DNA from: Hordeum vulgare subsp. vulgare
Lineage: Eukaryota; Streptophyta; Magnoliopsida; Poales; Poaceae
Direction of reading: 5' to 3'
Length of the DNA stretch: 64,000 nucleotides
Assembly: GCF_904849725.1 (NCBI RefSeq)
Contig: NC_058522.1
Span: 454,152,844 to 454,216,843 of the forward strand
A program made the position numbers and the translations under genes. A model generated the notes under the pieces. That model had not been told where the DNA came from and searched no databases. It saw only the letters and a list, made by a program, of their open reading frames with translations. Position 1 is the first letter of the stretch, and every line of letters starts with the position of its first letter. Positions 23,678 to 34,120 of the stretch are shown here, piece by piece.

Positions 23678-26600
23678 CTATTGGGAAAGCGTCGGAGTCC
23701 AATTTCTTACCGAAACAGATACCTCTTCATTTTTAGGGTTTAAAACAGGTTGATAAACATCCCTTATGTACTCCTCTGGAGTTATGACATTGATGATGTT
23801 GGTCTCAACATTTATGGGAGTACGAGAGATGTAATGCTTGATTCTTTGCCCATTTACCACTCTAGGAAAATTTCCTTCCGTGTTATTGATTTTGATGGCA
23901 TCGGAACGATATACTTCCTCGATAACATAGGGACCTTCCCATTTAGAGGGAAGCTTGCCTGCAAAGAATCTAAAACGAGAATTGTATAGCAGGACATAAT
24001 CACCTACATTGAACTCTCATTTCTGTATTCGTTTATCGTGCCATCTCTTAACCTTTTCCTTGAACAACTTGGCATTCTCATATGCCTGGGCTCTCCATTC
24101 ATCTAAGGAGCTGATATCAAACAACCGCTTTTCACCGGCAAGTTTGAAATCAAAGTTGAGCTCTTTGATTGCCCAATAAGCTTTGTGTTCCAGCTCAAGA
24201 GGTAAATTACAGGCCTTACCGTAAACCATTTTATATGGTGACATGCCCATGGGATTCTTATAAATAGTCCTATAAGCTCATAGTGCATCGTCAACTTTGC
24301 TAGACCAGTTCTTTCGAGATCTATGGACGGTCTTTTGTAGGATCAACTTGATCTCCCTATTACTCAACTCCACTTGTCCACTAGACTGAGGATGATAAGG
24401 TGATGCAACTCTATGGTTGACATCATACTTAGCGAGCATCTTGCGGAAAACACCATGAATGAAGTGTGAACCGCCATCAGTCATCAAATATCTAGGGACT
24501 CCAAATCTTGGGAAAATGACTTCTTTAAGCATCTTAATAGAGGTGTGGTGATCAGCATTTTTAGTGGGGATAGCCTCTACCCACTTAGTGACGTAATCCA
24601 CAGCAACTAAGATGTGAGTGTACCCATTGGAACTCGGGAAGGGTCCCATATAATCAAAGCCCCAGACATCAAATGGTTCAATGACAAGTGAATAGTTCAT
24701 AGGCATTTCCCGACGTTTACTGATGTTCCCTATTCTTTGGCATTCATCACAAGACAAGACAAACTTATGGGCATCCTTGGAGAGAGTGGGCCAATAGAAA
24801 CCTGATTGCAATACCTTATGAGCAGTTCTATCTCCAGAATGGTGTCCTCTGTAGGCTTCAGAATGACACTTCTGCAGGATCTGTCCCTGTTCATGTTCAG
24901 GAACACAACGTCTAATAACACAATATACTCCTTCCTTATAAAGGTGAGGATCATCCCAAAAGTAGTGTCTCAAATCAAAGAAGAATTTCTTCTTTTGCTG
25001 ATAGGTGAAACTGGGTTGTATGTATTTGGCTACGATATAGTTTACATAATCAGCATACCACGGTGCACTATGTGAAGTGCGGATGACATTTAATTGCTCA
25101 TCAGGAAAGCTGTCATCAATAGGTAGTGGGTCATCAAGGACATTCTCTAGCCTAGAAAAGTTATCTGCTACAGGGTTATCAGCACCCTTTCGGTCAACAA
25201 CGTGCAAATCAAATTCCTGTAGCAGGAGAACCCATCTGATTAGCCTAGGCTTAGCGTCCTTCTTCTCCATAAGGTACTTAATAGCAGCATGATCAGAGTG
25301 AATAGTGACTTTGGAGTCAACTATATAAGATGTGAACTTTTCACATGCAAACACGACTGCTAAAAATTCCTTCTCCGTAGTGGCATAGTTTCTTTGGACA
25401 CCGTCTAGAGTTTTACTAGCATAGTGAATAACATTCAACTTCTTGTCAACTCTCTGTCCTAGAACAGCACCAACAGCATAATCACTAGCATCGCACATGA
25501 TTTCAAAGGGCAAGTTCCAGTCAGGTGGTTGAACAATAGGTGCGGTTATCAAAGTCTTCTTAAGTATTTCGAAAGCTTCCTCACAATCCTCATCAAAAAC
25601 AAAAGGAACATCCTTCTCCAAGAGTTTGGTAAGAGGCCTAGAAATCTTAGAGAAGTCTTTAATGAACCTTCTATATAAACCAGCATGACCTAGAAAACTT
25701 CGTATACCTCTGATATCTGTGGGGCAAGGCATTTTCTCAATTGTATCAACCTTAGCCTTATCAACTTCAATGCCTCTTTCAGAGATTTTGTGTCCTAAGA
25801 CGATGCCTTCATTAACCATAAATTGGCACTTCTCCCAATTCAAGACGAGGTTGGTATATTCGCATCTGTAAGACTCGATCAAGGTTGCTGAGGCAATCAT
25901 CAAAGGAAGACCCGTAAACGGAGAAGTCATCCATGAAAACCTCGACAATCTTTTCACAAAAGTCAGAGAATATAGCCATCATACATCTTTGGAAGGTGGC
26001 AGGTGCATTGCATAAGCCAAAAGGCATACGTCTATAGGCAAAGGTATCGAAGGGGCAGGTGAAAGTGGTTTTCTCCTGATCAGATTGTGCAACAGGTATT
26101 TATGAGAAACCTGAATAACCGTCTAGAAAGCAGAAGTGTCTGTGTTTTGATAGCCTTTCTAGCATTTGGTCGATAAACGACAAATGATAATGATCTTTCC
26201 TGGTTGCCTTGTTCAGTTTCCAGAAGTCTATCACCATCCTATAGCCGGTAATAATCCTTTGTGGGATTAGTTAATCCTTATCATTAGGAACGATGGTGAT
26301 ACCTCCCTTCTTAGGTACGCAATGTACTGGACTTACCCAGTCACTATGAGCAACATGATAAATGATTCCTACTTCCAGAAGCTTTAATATTTCTTTTCTA
26401 ACGACCTCTTTCATCTTAGGATTTAATGTCCTTTGATGATCAGCAACGGGTTTAAAGTCAGGATCGGTTTTAATCTTGTGCTGACATAGAGTAGGACTAA
26501 TACCCTTAAGATCATCAAGAGTATATCCAATAGCAGCCCGGTGCTTCCTCAGAGTTCTTAGTAACTTCTTCTCTTCGTGCTCCGAGAGGAGAGCACTAAT

Positions 26601-27482
26601 AATAACAAGATATATCTCCTTCTCATCAAGATAGGCATACTTAAGAGTATCAGGCAACTGTTTAAGCTCGAACACAGGATGACCCTTTGGTGGGGGAGGA
26701 TCCCCAAGCAGTTCAATAGGCAGATTATTCTTGAGAATAGGATATTGTTCTAAAACAATTTTATCTATCTCATCTCTCTCCTCCATATGCATATCATTTT
26801 CATGCTCAAGCAGATATTGCTCTAAAGGATCCGTAGGAGGTACGGCAATAGAGGCAAGAGCAATGATTTCATCCCTACCAGACGACTCTTTTTCATGGGG
26901 TTGTCTTCCAAACTTAGAGAAGTTAAATTCATGAGACACACCCTCGAAACTAACTGTGACAGTCTGCTTAATGCAATCAATGTGAGCATTGACAGTGTTG
27001 AGAAAGGGTCTACCAAATAGTATGGGACAAAAGCTATCTTGTGCAGTACCAAGGACGAGGAAATCAGTAGGATACTTCGTCTTACCACACAGGACTTCTA
27101 CGTCTCTCACAATTCCCAGAGGGAAGATAGTGTCTCTATTAGCTAGCGTAATAGTGACATCAATGGGTTCTAACTCAGCAGGTGCAATCTCATCTTTGAT
27201 TTCATCATATAGAGAACGGGGTATTGCACTAACACTAGCTCCCATATCACATAAACCATGGTAACAGTGATCTCCTATCTTGACAGAAACAACTGGCAGG
27301 CCAACTACAGGTCTGTATTTGTCTTTCGCGTGAGGTTTAGCAATTTTAGCAGAGTCCTCACAGAATTTGATAACATGCCCATCTATGTCTTCGGCTAAGA
27401 GATCTTTGATAATAGCAACACTAGGTTCAACTCTAATCTCCTCAGGGGGTGCAAGTGGTCTAATGTAACCCCTACGTATCAC
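23678..27482 (-). pseudogene. Protease, RT, RNase H and integrase of the inner Gypsy element
   Basis: 27482-26271 covers the protease (CDMGASVSAIP, catalytic Asp kept) and the lead into RT. A TAA follows VPNDKD at 26270 and another stop lies in GFS*IP near 26110. RT continues 26027-25812 with [13 protein letters not shown] frameshift near 25860 leads into the long frame 25957-24278: RT thumb, RNase H ([13 protein letters not shown]), integrase zinc finger (LSCDECQ), catalytic Asp blocks GFDYMGPFP and LMTDGGSHF, and the Glu block [16 protein letters not shown] codons near 24280 and 24010 break the integrase tail, which ends near 23678. All catalytic residues I looked for are present, but on separate frames. 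Confidence 0.93.
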
Positions 27483-27518
27483 CGTTGGAGCTTTAGAATA
27501 ATCCTTTATCCTAGCAGG

Positions 27519-28453
27519 TTATGGTGGTTTCTCAGTGTAAGCACAAGGAACAACAGGATCACTAAAAGCAATGACTTTCTCCTCAACTAGATTGGTTTTG
27601 GCTATGTTGCTTTCTACAGGAGGATTATATTTAAACCACTTATCTTTGGGAAGATCAACATGAGCAGCAAAAGATTCACATAGAGAAGCTACTATATCAG
27701 AGTCAAGTCCATACTTAGCGCTAAAATCTCTAAAAGTGTTTGTCTCAACAAAAGATTTAACGCAATCAAACTGGAAATTCATACCTGACTCCTTACGTTC
27801 CTCTAGCTCCCAATCTTCAGAGTTGCGTTTGATTCTCTCCAATAAATACCACTTGTGATCAATATCCTTCTTCATAAAAGAACCGTGCAAGAAGTGTCAA
27901 GCATGGTACGATCTTCATGAGAAAGCCGAGCATAAAAGTTTTGAGTGATGATTTCTCTCGACAGCTCATGATTGGGTCATGAATATAGCATTGATTTAAG
28001 CCTCCCCCAAGCTTGAGCTATGCTTTCCCTGTCACGAGGCCAAAAGTTATAAATAAAGTTCCGATCACGATGTACTAAATGCATAGGATAGAACTTTTGA
28101 TGAAATTCCAATTTCAACCGATTGTAGCCCCATGATCCAGTATCATCACATAGGCTATACCATGTCAACGCCTTATCCTTCAAAGATAAAGGAAAGCCTT
28201 TCTTCTTTACCTCATCCTCGGGCAAACCTGCAAGCTTAAATAAACCACAAACTTCATCTACATAGATTAGATGCAAGTCTGGATGTGAAGATCCATCTCC
28301 TGTGAAAGGATTAGCCAACAGTTTCTCAAGCATACCCAAAGGAATTTCATAAAAGATATTTTCAGTAGGTACCTCAGGTTGAGGAACAAATCCTCGTGCT
28401 TCCGTTCGTCGTGAAGATACCCCGAACAAACTCCTCAAAGGAACAGTTTCCAT
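27519..28453 (-). pseudogene. gag of the inner Gypsy element
   Basis: ATG at 28453 (METVPLRSLFG) was chosen because it matches the outer copy and lies just after the primer site. The gag core is present (FTGDGSSHPDLHL, ALTWYSLCDDTG, FHQKFYPMHL). A TGA interrupts near 27975 where the outer copy has LYSCPNHEL. A frame break follows near 27890, and the remainder (27890-27519) runs through LLERIKRNSEDWEL. Another stop after EKPP at about 27518 separates it from protease. The defects are different from those of the outer copy, so they arose after the copies parted. Confidence 0.9.
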
Positions 28454-28530
28454 AGTGACAACTGACAATAAATTTCAGCACAGTATATAAATGTTTCCTT
28501 ACCAATTTCCACTTACCAAAGGCGCTTCAT

Positions 28531-28548
28531 TCCCCGGCAACGGCGCCA
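28531..28548 (-). other. Primer binding site of the inner Gypsy element
   Basis: TGGCGCCGTTGCCGGGGA on the minus strand is an 18-base perfect complement of the 3' end of plant tRNA-Asp. The site is a primer site in a retrotransposon and not a tRNA gene. Confidence 0.92.
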
Positions 28549-28559
28549 AAAAAGAGTCT

Positions 28560-30088
28560 TGATAACCCACAAGTATAGGGGATCAATCGTAGTCCTTTCG
28601 ATAAGTAAGAGTGTTGAACCCAACGAGGAGCAGAAGGCTCTGATAAACGGATTTCCACAAGGTAATAACTGCAAGCACTAAAAGTAGCGGTAACAAGTGA
28701 TTGTGTAGCAAGGTGAAACGTAGCAAGCAAAAAGTAACAAGTAACAAGTAGTAGCAACGGTGCGGCAAGTGGCCCAATCCCTTTTGTAGCAAAGGACAAG
28801 CCTGAACAAAGTCTTATAGGAGGAAAAATGCTCCCGAGGACACACGGGAATTTCTGTCATGCTAGTTTCATCATGTTCATATGATTCTCGTTCGTTACTT
28901 TGATAGTTTGATATGTGGGTGGACCGGCGCTTGGGTACTTCCCTTACTTGGACAAGCATCCCACTTATGATTAACCTCTCTCGCAAGCATCCGCAACTAC
29001 AAAAGAAGAATTAAGACAACGTCTAACCATAGCATTAAACTAGTGGATCCAAATCAGCCCCTCACGAAGCAATGCATAGACTCGGGTTTAAGCTTCTGTC
29101 ACTCCAGCAACCCATCATCTACTTACTACTCCCCAATGCCTTCCTCTAGGCCCAAATATGGTGAAGTGTTATGTAGTCGACGTTCACATAACACCACTAG
29201 AGGAAAAGACAACATACAGCATATCAAAATACCGAACGAATATCAAATTCACATGACTATTATCAGCATGACTTATCCCATGTCCTCAGGAACTAAAGTA
29301 ACTACTCACAAAGCATAATCATAATCATGATCAGAGGTGTAATGAATAGCATCAAGGATCTGAACATAAACTCTTCCACCAAGTAATCCAACTAGCATCA
29401 ACTACAAAGAGTAATCAACACTACTAGCAACCTTACAAGTACCGATCGGAGTCGTGAGACGGAGATTGGTTACAAGATATGAACTAGGGATTGAAGAGGA
29501 GATGGTGCTGATGAAGATTTTGATGAAGCTGCCTCCCCTCCGACGAGAGGAGTGTTGGTGATGACGATGGCGACGATTCCCCCCCTTCGGGAGGGAAGTT
29601 TCCCCGGCAGGATCGTCCTGCCGGAGCTCTAGATTGGATCTGCTCAAGTTCCGCCTCATGGCGGCGGTGAAACCACGAAAAAGCTCCTAGATGATTTTTC
29701 TGGAACGAAACCCTTCATATAGCAAAATAGGGGGGGGGCCAGTGGGTCGTCAGGGAGCCCACAAGCTTGCCCTCCGCCACCAGGGGGTGGCGGTGGCAGG
29801 ACTTGTGGTGCCCTGGTGGCCCCCCTCTGGTACTTCTTTCGCCCAGTATTTTTTATATAATCCCAAAAAAATCCACGTAACTTTTCAGGGCATTTGGAGA
29901 TGTGCAGAATAGTGGACTAAGATTTGCTCCTTTTCCAGTCCAGAATTCCAGCTGCCTGAATTCTCCCTCTTCAAATAAATCTTGCAAAATAAGAGAGAAA
30001 AGGCATAAATATGGTACCACAAAGTAATATAACAGCCCATAAAGCAATAAATATCAAGATGAAAGCATGATGCAAAATGGACGTATCA
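28560..30088 (-). repeat. 5' LTR of the inner Gypsy element
   Basis: On the minus strand it starts TGATACGTCCATTTTGC and ends GGGTTATCA, 11 bases from the primer site. It is 1529 bp. Confidence 0.93.
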
Positions 30089-30093
30089 GCAGA

Positions 30094-30424
30094 TGAAAGT
30101 GGTTTTCTCCTGATCAGATTGTGCAACTGGTATTTGGGAGAAACCAGAATAACCGTCTAGAAAGGAGAAGCGTGTGTGTTTAGACAGTCTTTCTAGCATT
30201 TGGTCGATAAAAGGCAAAGGGTAATGATCTTTCCTAGTGGCCTTATTCAATTTCCTAAAATCAATCACCATCCTATAGCCAGTAATAATCCTTTGTGGGA
30301 TCAATTCATCCTTATCATTAGGGACAACGATAATGCCTCCCTTCTTAGGGACGCAATGCACCGGACTCACCCAATCACTATGAGCAAGATGATAGATGAT
30401 ACCCGCTTCCAGAAGCTTTAGTAT
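30094..30424 (-). pseudogene. RT N-terminal half of the outer Gypsy element, interrupted
   Basis: The frame covers the first RT blocks: WVSPVHCVPKKGG, then YRMVIDFRKLNKATRKDHYPLP, ending FSQIPVAQSDQEKTTF just before the insertion at 30093. The motif continues on the other side of the inner element at 19806 with the APATFQ block. The 5-bp duplication GCAGA marks the junction. Confidence 0.92.
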
Positions 30425-32488
30425 TTATTTTCTCACTACTTCTTTCATCTTAGGATTTAATCTCCTGTGATGATCAGCAACTGGTTTGGAATCAGGATCA
30501 GTTTTAATCTTGTGCTGGCATAGAGTGGGACTAATGCCCTTAAGATCATCAAGAGTATATCCAATAGCAGCACGGTGCTTTCTCAGAGTTTTTAGTAACC
30601 TCTTTTCTTCACGCTCTGAGAGGCTAGCACTGATAATAACAAGATATATTTCTTTTTCATCAAGATAAGCATACTTAAGAGTATCAGGCAACTGTTTAAG
30701 CTCGAACACAGGCTCACCCTTTGGTGGGGGTGGATCCCCAAGCAGTTCAACAGGCAAATTATTCTTAAGGATATGATATTGTTCTAAGACAACCCTATCT
30801 ATCTCATCCCTTTCATCCATATGCATATCATTTTCATGCTCAAGCACGTATTGCTCTAAGGGATCAGTAGGAGGCATGTCAATAGAAGCTAAGGCAATAG
30901 TTTCATCCTTACTGGGCAACTCTTTTTCATGAGGTTGTCTACCAAACTTGGAGAAATTGAACTCATGTGACACACCTTCAAAGCCAATAGTGACAGTTTG
31001 CTTCTCACAGTCAATATGAGCATTGACGGTATCGAGGAAGGGTTTGCCAAATATGATGGGACAAAGGCTATCTTGGGTGGTAGCAAGAACGAGGAAATCA
31101 GCAGGATACTTTGTTTTACCACACAAGACTTCAACAACCCTAACAATTCCCACAGGGTAGATAGTGTCTCTATTGGCAAGCTGAATAGTGGCATCAATAG
31201 GTTCTATCTCAATAGGTGCAATCTCATCTTTGATTTCATCATATAAGGATTGAGGTATTGCACTAACACTAGCACCCACCTCACATAAACCATGATAACA
31301 ATGATCTCCTATCTTAACAGAAACAACAGGCGTGCCAACAACAACCCTATGTTTATCTCTAGCGTGGGGTTTAGCAATTCTAGCAGCATCTTCATAGAAG
31401 TGAATATTATGTCCCTCAACATCGTCGGACAGGAGATCTTTGATAATAGCAATGCTAGGTTCAACTCTAATTTGCTCAGGGGGTGTAGGTGTTCTAATGT
31501 AGCCTCTACGTATCACAGTTGAAGCTTTAGAATGATCCTTCATCCTAACAGGGAAAGGTGGTTTCTCAATGTAAGCACTGGGAACAATAGGATCATTATA
31601 GGCAATGACTTTCTCTTCAACTAGATTGGGTTTAACTACATTGACTTCTAAAGGAGGATGATATTTAAACCACTTTTCTTTGGGGAGATCAATATGAGCA
31701 ACAAATGATTCACACAATGAAGCTACTATCTCAGAGTCAAGTCCATACTTAGCGCTAAAATCACAAAAAGTATTTGTTCCAACAAAGGATTTAACGCAAT
31801 CAAACTTGAAATTCATACGTGACTCCTTACCTTCATCAAGCTCCCAATCTTCAGAGTTGCGTTTAATTCTCTCCAATAAATTTCATTTGAAGTCAATATC
31901 TCTCTTCATAAAAGAACCGGTACAAGAAGTGTCAAGCATGGTGCGATCATCATGAGAAAGCCGAGCATAGAAGTTCTGAATGATAATTTCTCTCGAGAGC
32001 TCATGGTTGGGGCATGAATATAACATTGATTTAAGCCTCCCCCAAGCTTGAGTGATGCTTTCTCTGTCACGAGGCCAAAAATTATAAATATAATTCCGAT
32101 CACGATGTACTAGATGCATAGGATAAAACTTTTGATGAAATTCCAATTTCAACCGATTGTAGTTCCATGATCCAGTATCATCACATAGCCTATACCATGT
32201 CAACGCCTTATCCCTCAAAGATAAGGGAAATACCTTCTTCTTGACCTCATCCTCGGGCAAACCTGCAAGCTTAAATAAACCACAAACTTCATCTACATAG
32301 ATTAGATGCAAGTCTGGATGTGATGTTCCATCTCCTGTAAAAGGATTAGCCAGCAATTTCTCAAGCATACCCGCAGGAAATTCAAAGCAAATATTTTCAG
32401 TAGGTGCAGCAGGTTGAGGAGAAACTCTTTGTTCTTCCGTTCGAGGTGAAGATACCCCGAACAAGCCCCTCAAAGGATTAGTTTCCAT
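30425..32488 (-). pseudogene. gag, protease and start of RT of the outer Gypsy element
   Basis: Gag builds the particle and the aspartic protease matures it. ATG at 32488 (METNPLRGLFG) follows the primer site by about 80 bases. The gag core is recognisable by FTGDGTSHPDLHL and ALTWYRLCDDTGSW. A TGA replaces a Trp near 31880; the inner copy has DHKWYLLERI here. Reading then continues 31876-30425 through the protease region and into the RT lead (LDDLKGISPTLCQHKI). The protease motif is CEVGASVSAIP, whereas the inner copy has CDMGASVSAIP, so the catalytic Asp is Glu here. Another stop follows MKEVVRK at 30425. Confidence 0.9.
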
Positions 32489-32565
32489 AGTGACAAGTGA
32501 CAATGAATTTCAGCACACTATACGAATGTTTCCTTACCAAGTTCCACTTACCAAAGGCGCTTCAC

Positions 32566-32583
32566 TCCCCGGAAATGGCGCCA
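32566..32583 (-). other. Primer binding site of the outer Gypsy element, mutated
   Basis: On the minus strand this reads TGGCGCCATTTCCGGGGA. The inner element has TGGCGCCGTTGCCGGGGA, a full 18-base match to tRNA-Asp, so two bases have changed here. Confidence 0.85.
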
Positions 32584-32594
32584 GAAAAGAGTCT

Positions 32595-34115
32595 TGATGA
32601 TCCACAAGTATAGGGTACCTATCGTAGTCCTTTCATAAGTAAGAGTGTCGAACCAAACGAGGAGCAGAAGGATCTGAGAAGTGGTTTTCAGCAAGGTAAT
32701 ATCTGCAGGCACTAAAATTATCGGTAACAAGTGGTTGTGTGGTGAGATGATTCGTAGCAAGCAACAAGTAACAAAGGTAGCAACGGTGCAGCAAAGTGGC
32801 CCAATCCATTTTGTAGCAAGGGACAAGCCTCGACAAAGTCTTATAGGAGGAAAAACGCTCCCGATGGCACACGGGAATTTCTGTCATGCTAGTTTTCATC
32901 ATGTTCATATGATTCACGTTCGTTACTTTGATAGTTTGATATGTGGGTGGACCGGTGCTTGGGTACTGCCCTTACTTGGACAAGCATCACACTTATGATT
33001 AACCCCTCTCGCAAGAATCCGCAACTACGGAACAAGAATTAAGACAAAGTCTAACCATAGCATTAAACTAGTGGACCCAAATCAGCCCCTTACGAAGCAA
33101 CGCATAAACTAGGGTTTAAGCTTTTGTCACTCTAGCAACCAATCATATAATTGCTACTTCCCAATGCCTTTCTCTAGGCCCAAATAATGGTGAAGTGTTA
33201 TGTAGTCGACGTTCACATAACACCACTAGAGGAAAAACAACATACAACACATCAAAATATCGAACGAATACCAAATTCACATGACTACTATTAGCATGAC
33301 TTATCCCAAGTCCTCAGGAACAAAAGTAACTACTCACAAAGCATAATCATATTCATGACCAGAGAGGTAATGAGTAGCATCAAGGATCTGAACATAAACT
33401 CTTCCACCAAATAATCCAACTAGCATCAACTACAAAGAGTAATTAACACTACTAGCAACCTTACAAGTACCAATCGGAGTCGCGAGACGGAGATTGGTTA
33501 CAAGTGATGAACTAGGGTTTGGAGATGAGATGGTGCCTATGAAGATGTTGATGGTGATGAGTCCCCTCCGATGAGAGGAGTGTTGGTGATGACGATGGCG
33601 ATGATTTCCCCCTCCGGGAGGGAAGTTTCCCCGGCAGGATCGTCCTGCCGGAGCTCTAGATTGGTTCTGCTCAAGTTCCACCTCGTGGCGGTGACGAATC
33701 CTCCGAAAAGCCTCCTCCTGATTTTCTCGGAACGAAACCCTTCATATAGCGGAAGAGGGGGGCCAGTGGGCCAGTAGGGAGCCCACAAGCCGCCTAGGCG
33801 CAGCCAGGGGGGTGGCCGCGCCTACCAGGCTTGTGGCCCCCTGGTTGCGCTCCTGTGGCACTTCTTTGGCCTAGTATTTTTTATATATTCCCAAAAAAAT
33901 CGTCGTTGATTTTCACGGCTTTTGGAGTTGCGCAGAATAGGCATCTCAAACTTGCTCCTTTTTAGGCCAGAATTCCAGCTGCCGGCATTCTCCCTCTCCA
34001 AGTAAACCTTGCAAAATAAGAGAGAAAATGCATAAGTATTGTACCGTGAAGTGGAATAACAGCCCAATAAGGGATAACTATCAACATAAAAGCATGATGC
34101 AAAATGGATGTATGA
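32595..34115 (-). repeat. 5' LTR of the outer Gypsy element
   Basis: The minus-strand end next to the primer site is ATCATCA. The outer end reads TCATACATCC where the family consensus is TGATACGTCC, so the terminal bases have mutated. The flanking GTGAG confirms the boundary. Confidence 0.9.
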
Positions 34116-34120
34116 GTGAG

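Larger units (their letters stand above)
19812..30088 (-). mobile_element. Athila-like Gypsy LTR retrotransposon (inner)
   Basis: This is a structurally complete element of 10,277 bp with LTRs 19812-21337 and 28560-30088 and a perfect duplication GCAGA (19807-19811 and 30089-30093). It lies in the RT of the outer element in the same orientation and belongs to the same family. The minus-strand order is LTR, tRNA-Asp primer site, gag, protease, RT, RNase H, integrase, coiled-coil ORF, polypurine tract, LTR. About 13 differences occur in the first 255 aligned LTR bases, slightly fewer than in the outer pair, as nesting order requires. Scattered stops and a frameshift in gag-pol make it inactive. 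Confidence 0.95.
13568..34115 (-). mobile_element. Athila-like Gypsy LTR retrotransposon (outer), split by an inner copy
   Basis: Both LTRs are 1521 bp (13568-15088 and 32595-34115) and the flanking duplication is a perfect GTGAG (13563-13567 and 34116-34120). The minus-strand order is LTR, tRNA-Asp-type primer site, gag, protease, RT, RNase H, integrase, a coiled-coil ORF, a non-coding stretch, polypurine tract, LTR. A second element (19812-30088) sits in its RT. Without that insertion it is about 10.3 kb. In the first 245 aligned LTR bases I count about 15 differences. The tRNA-Asp primer and the extra 3' ORF suggest the Athila lineage. Several stops and a frameshift make it inactive. Confidence 0.93.

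Noticed and set aside
28531..28548. Sequence matching the end of tRNA-Asp
   Set aside because: It is a retrotransposon primer binding site. There is no tRNA cloverleaf around it. No tRNA or rRNA genes were found in the window.
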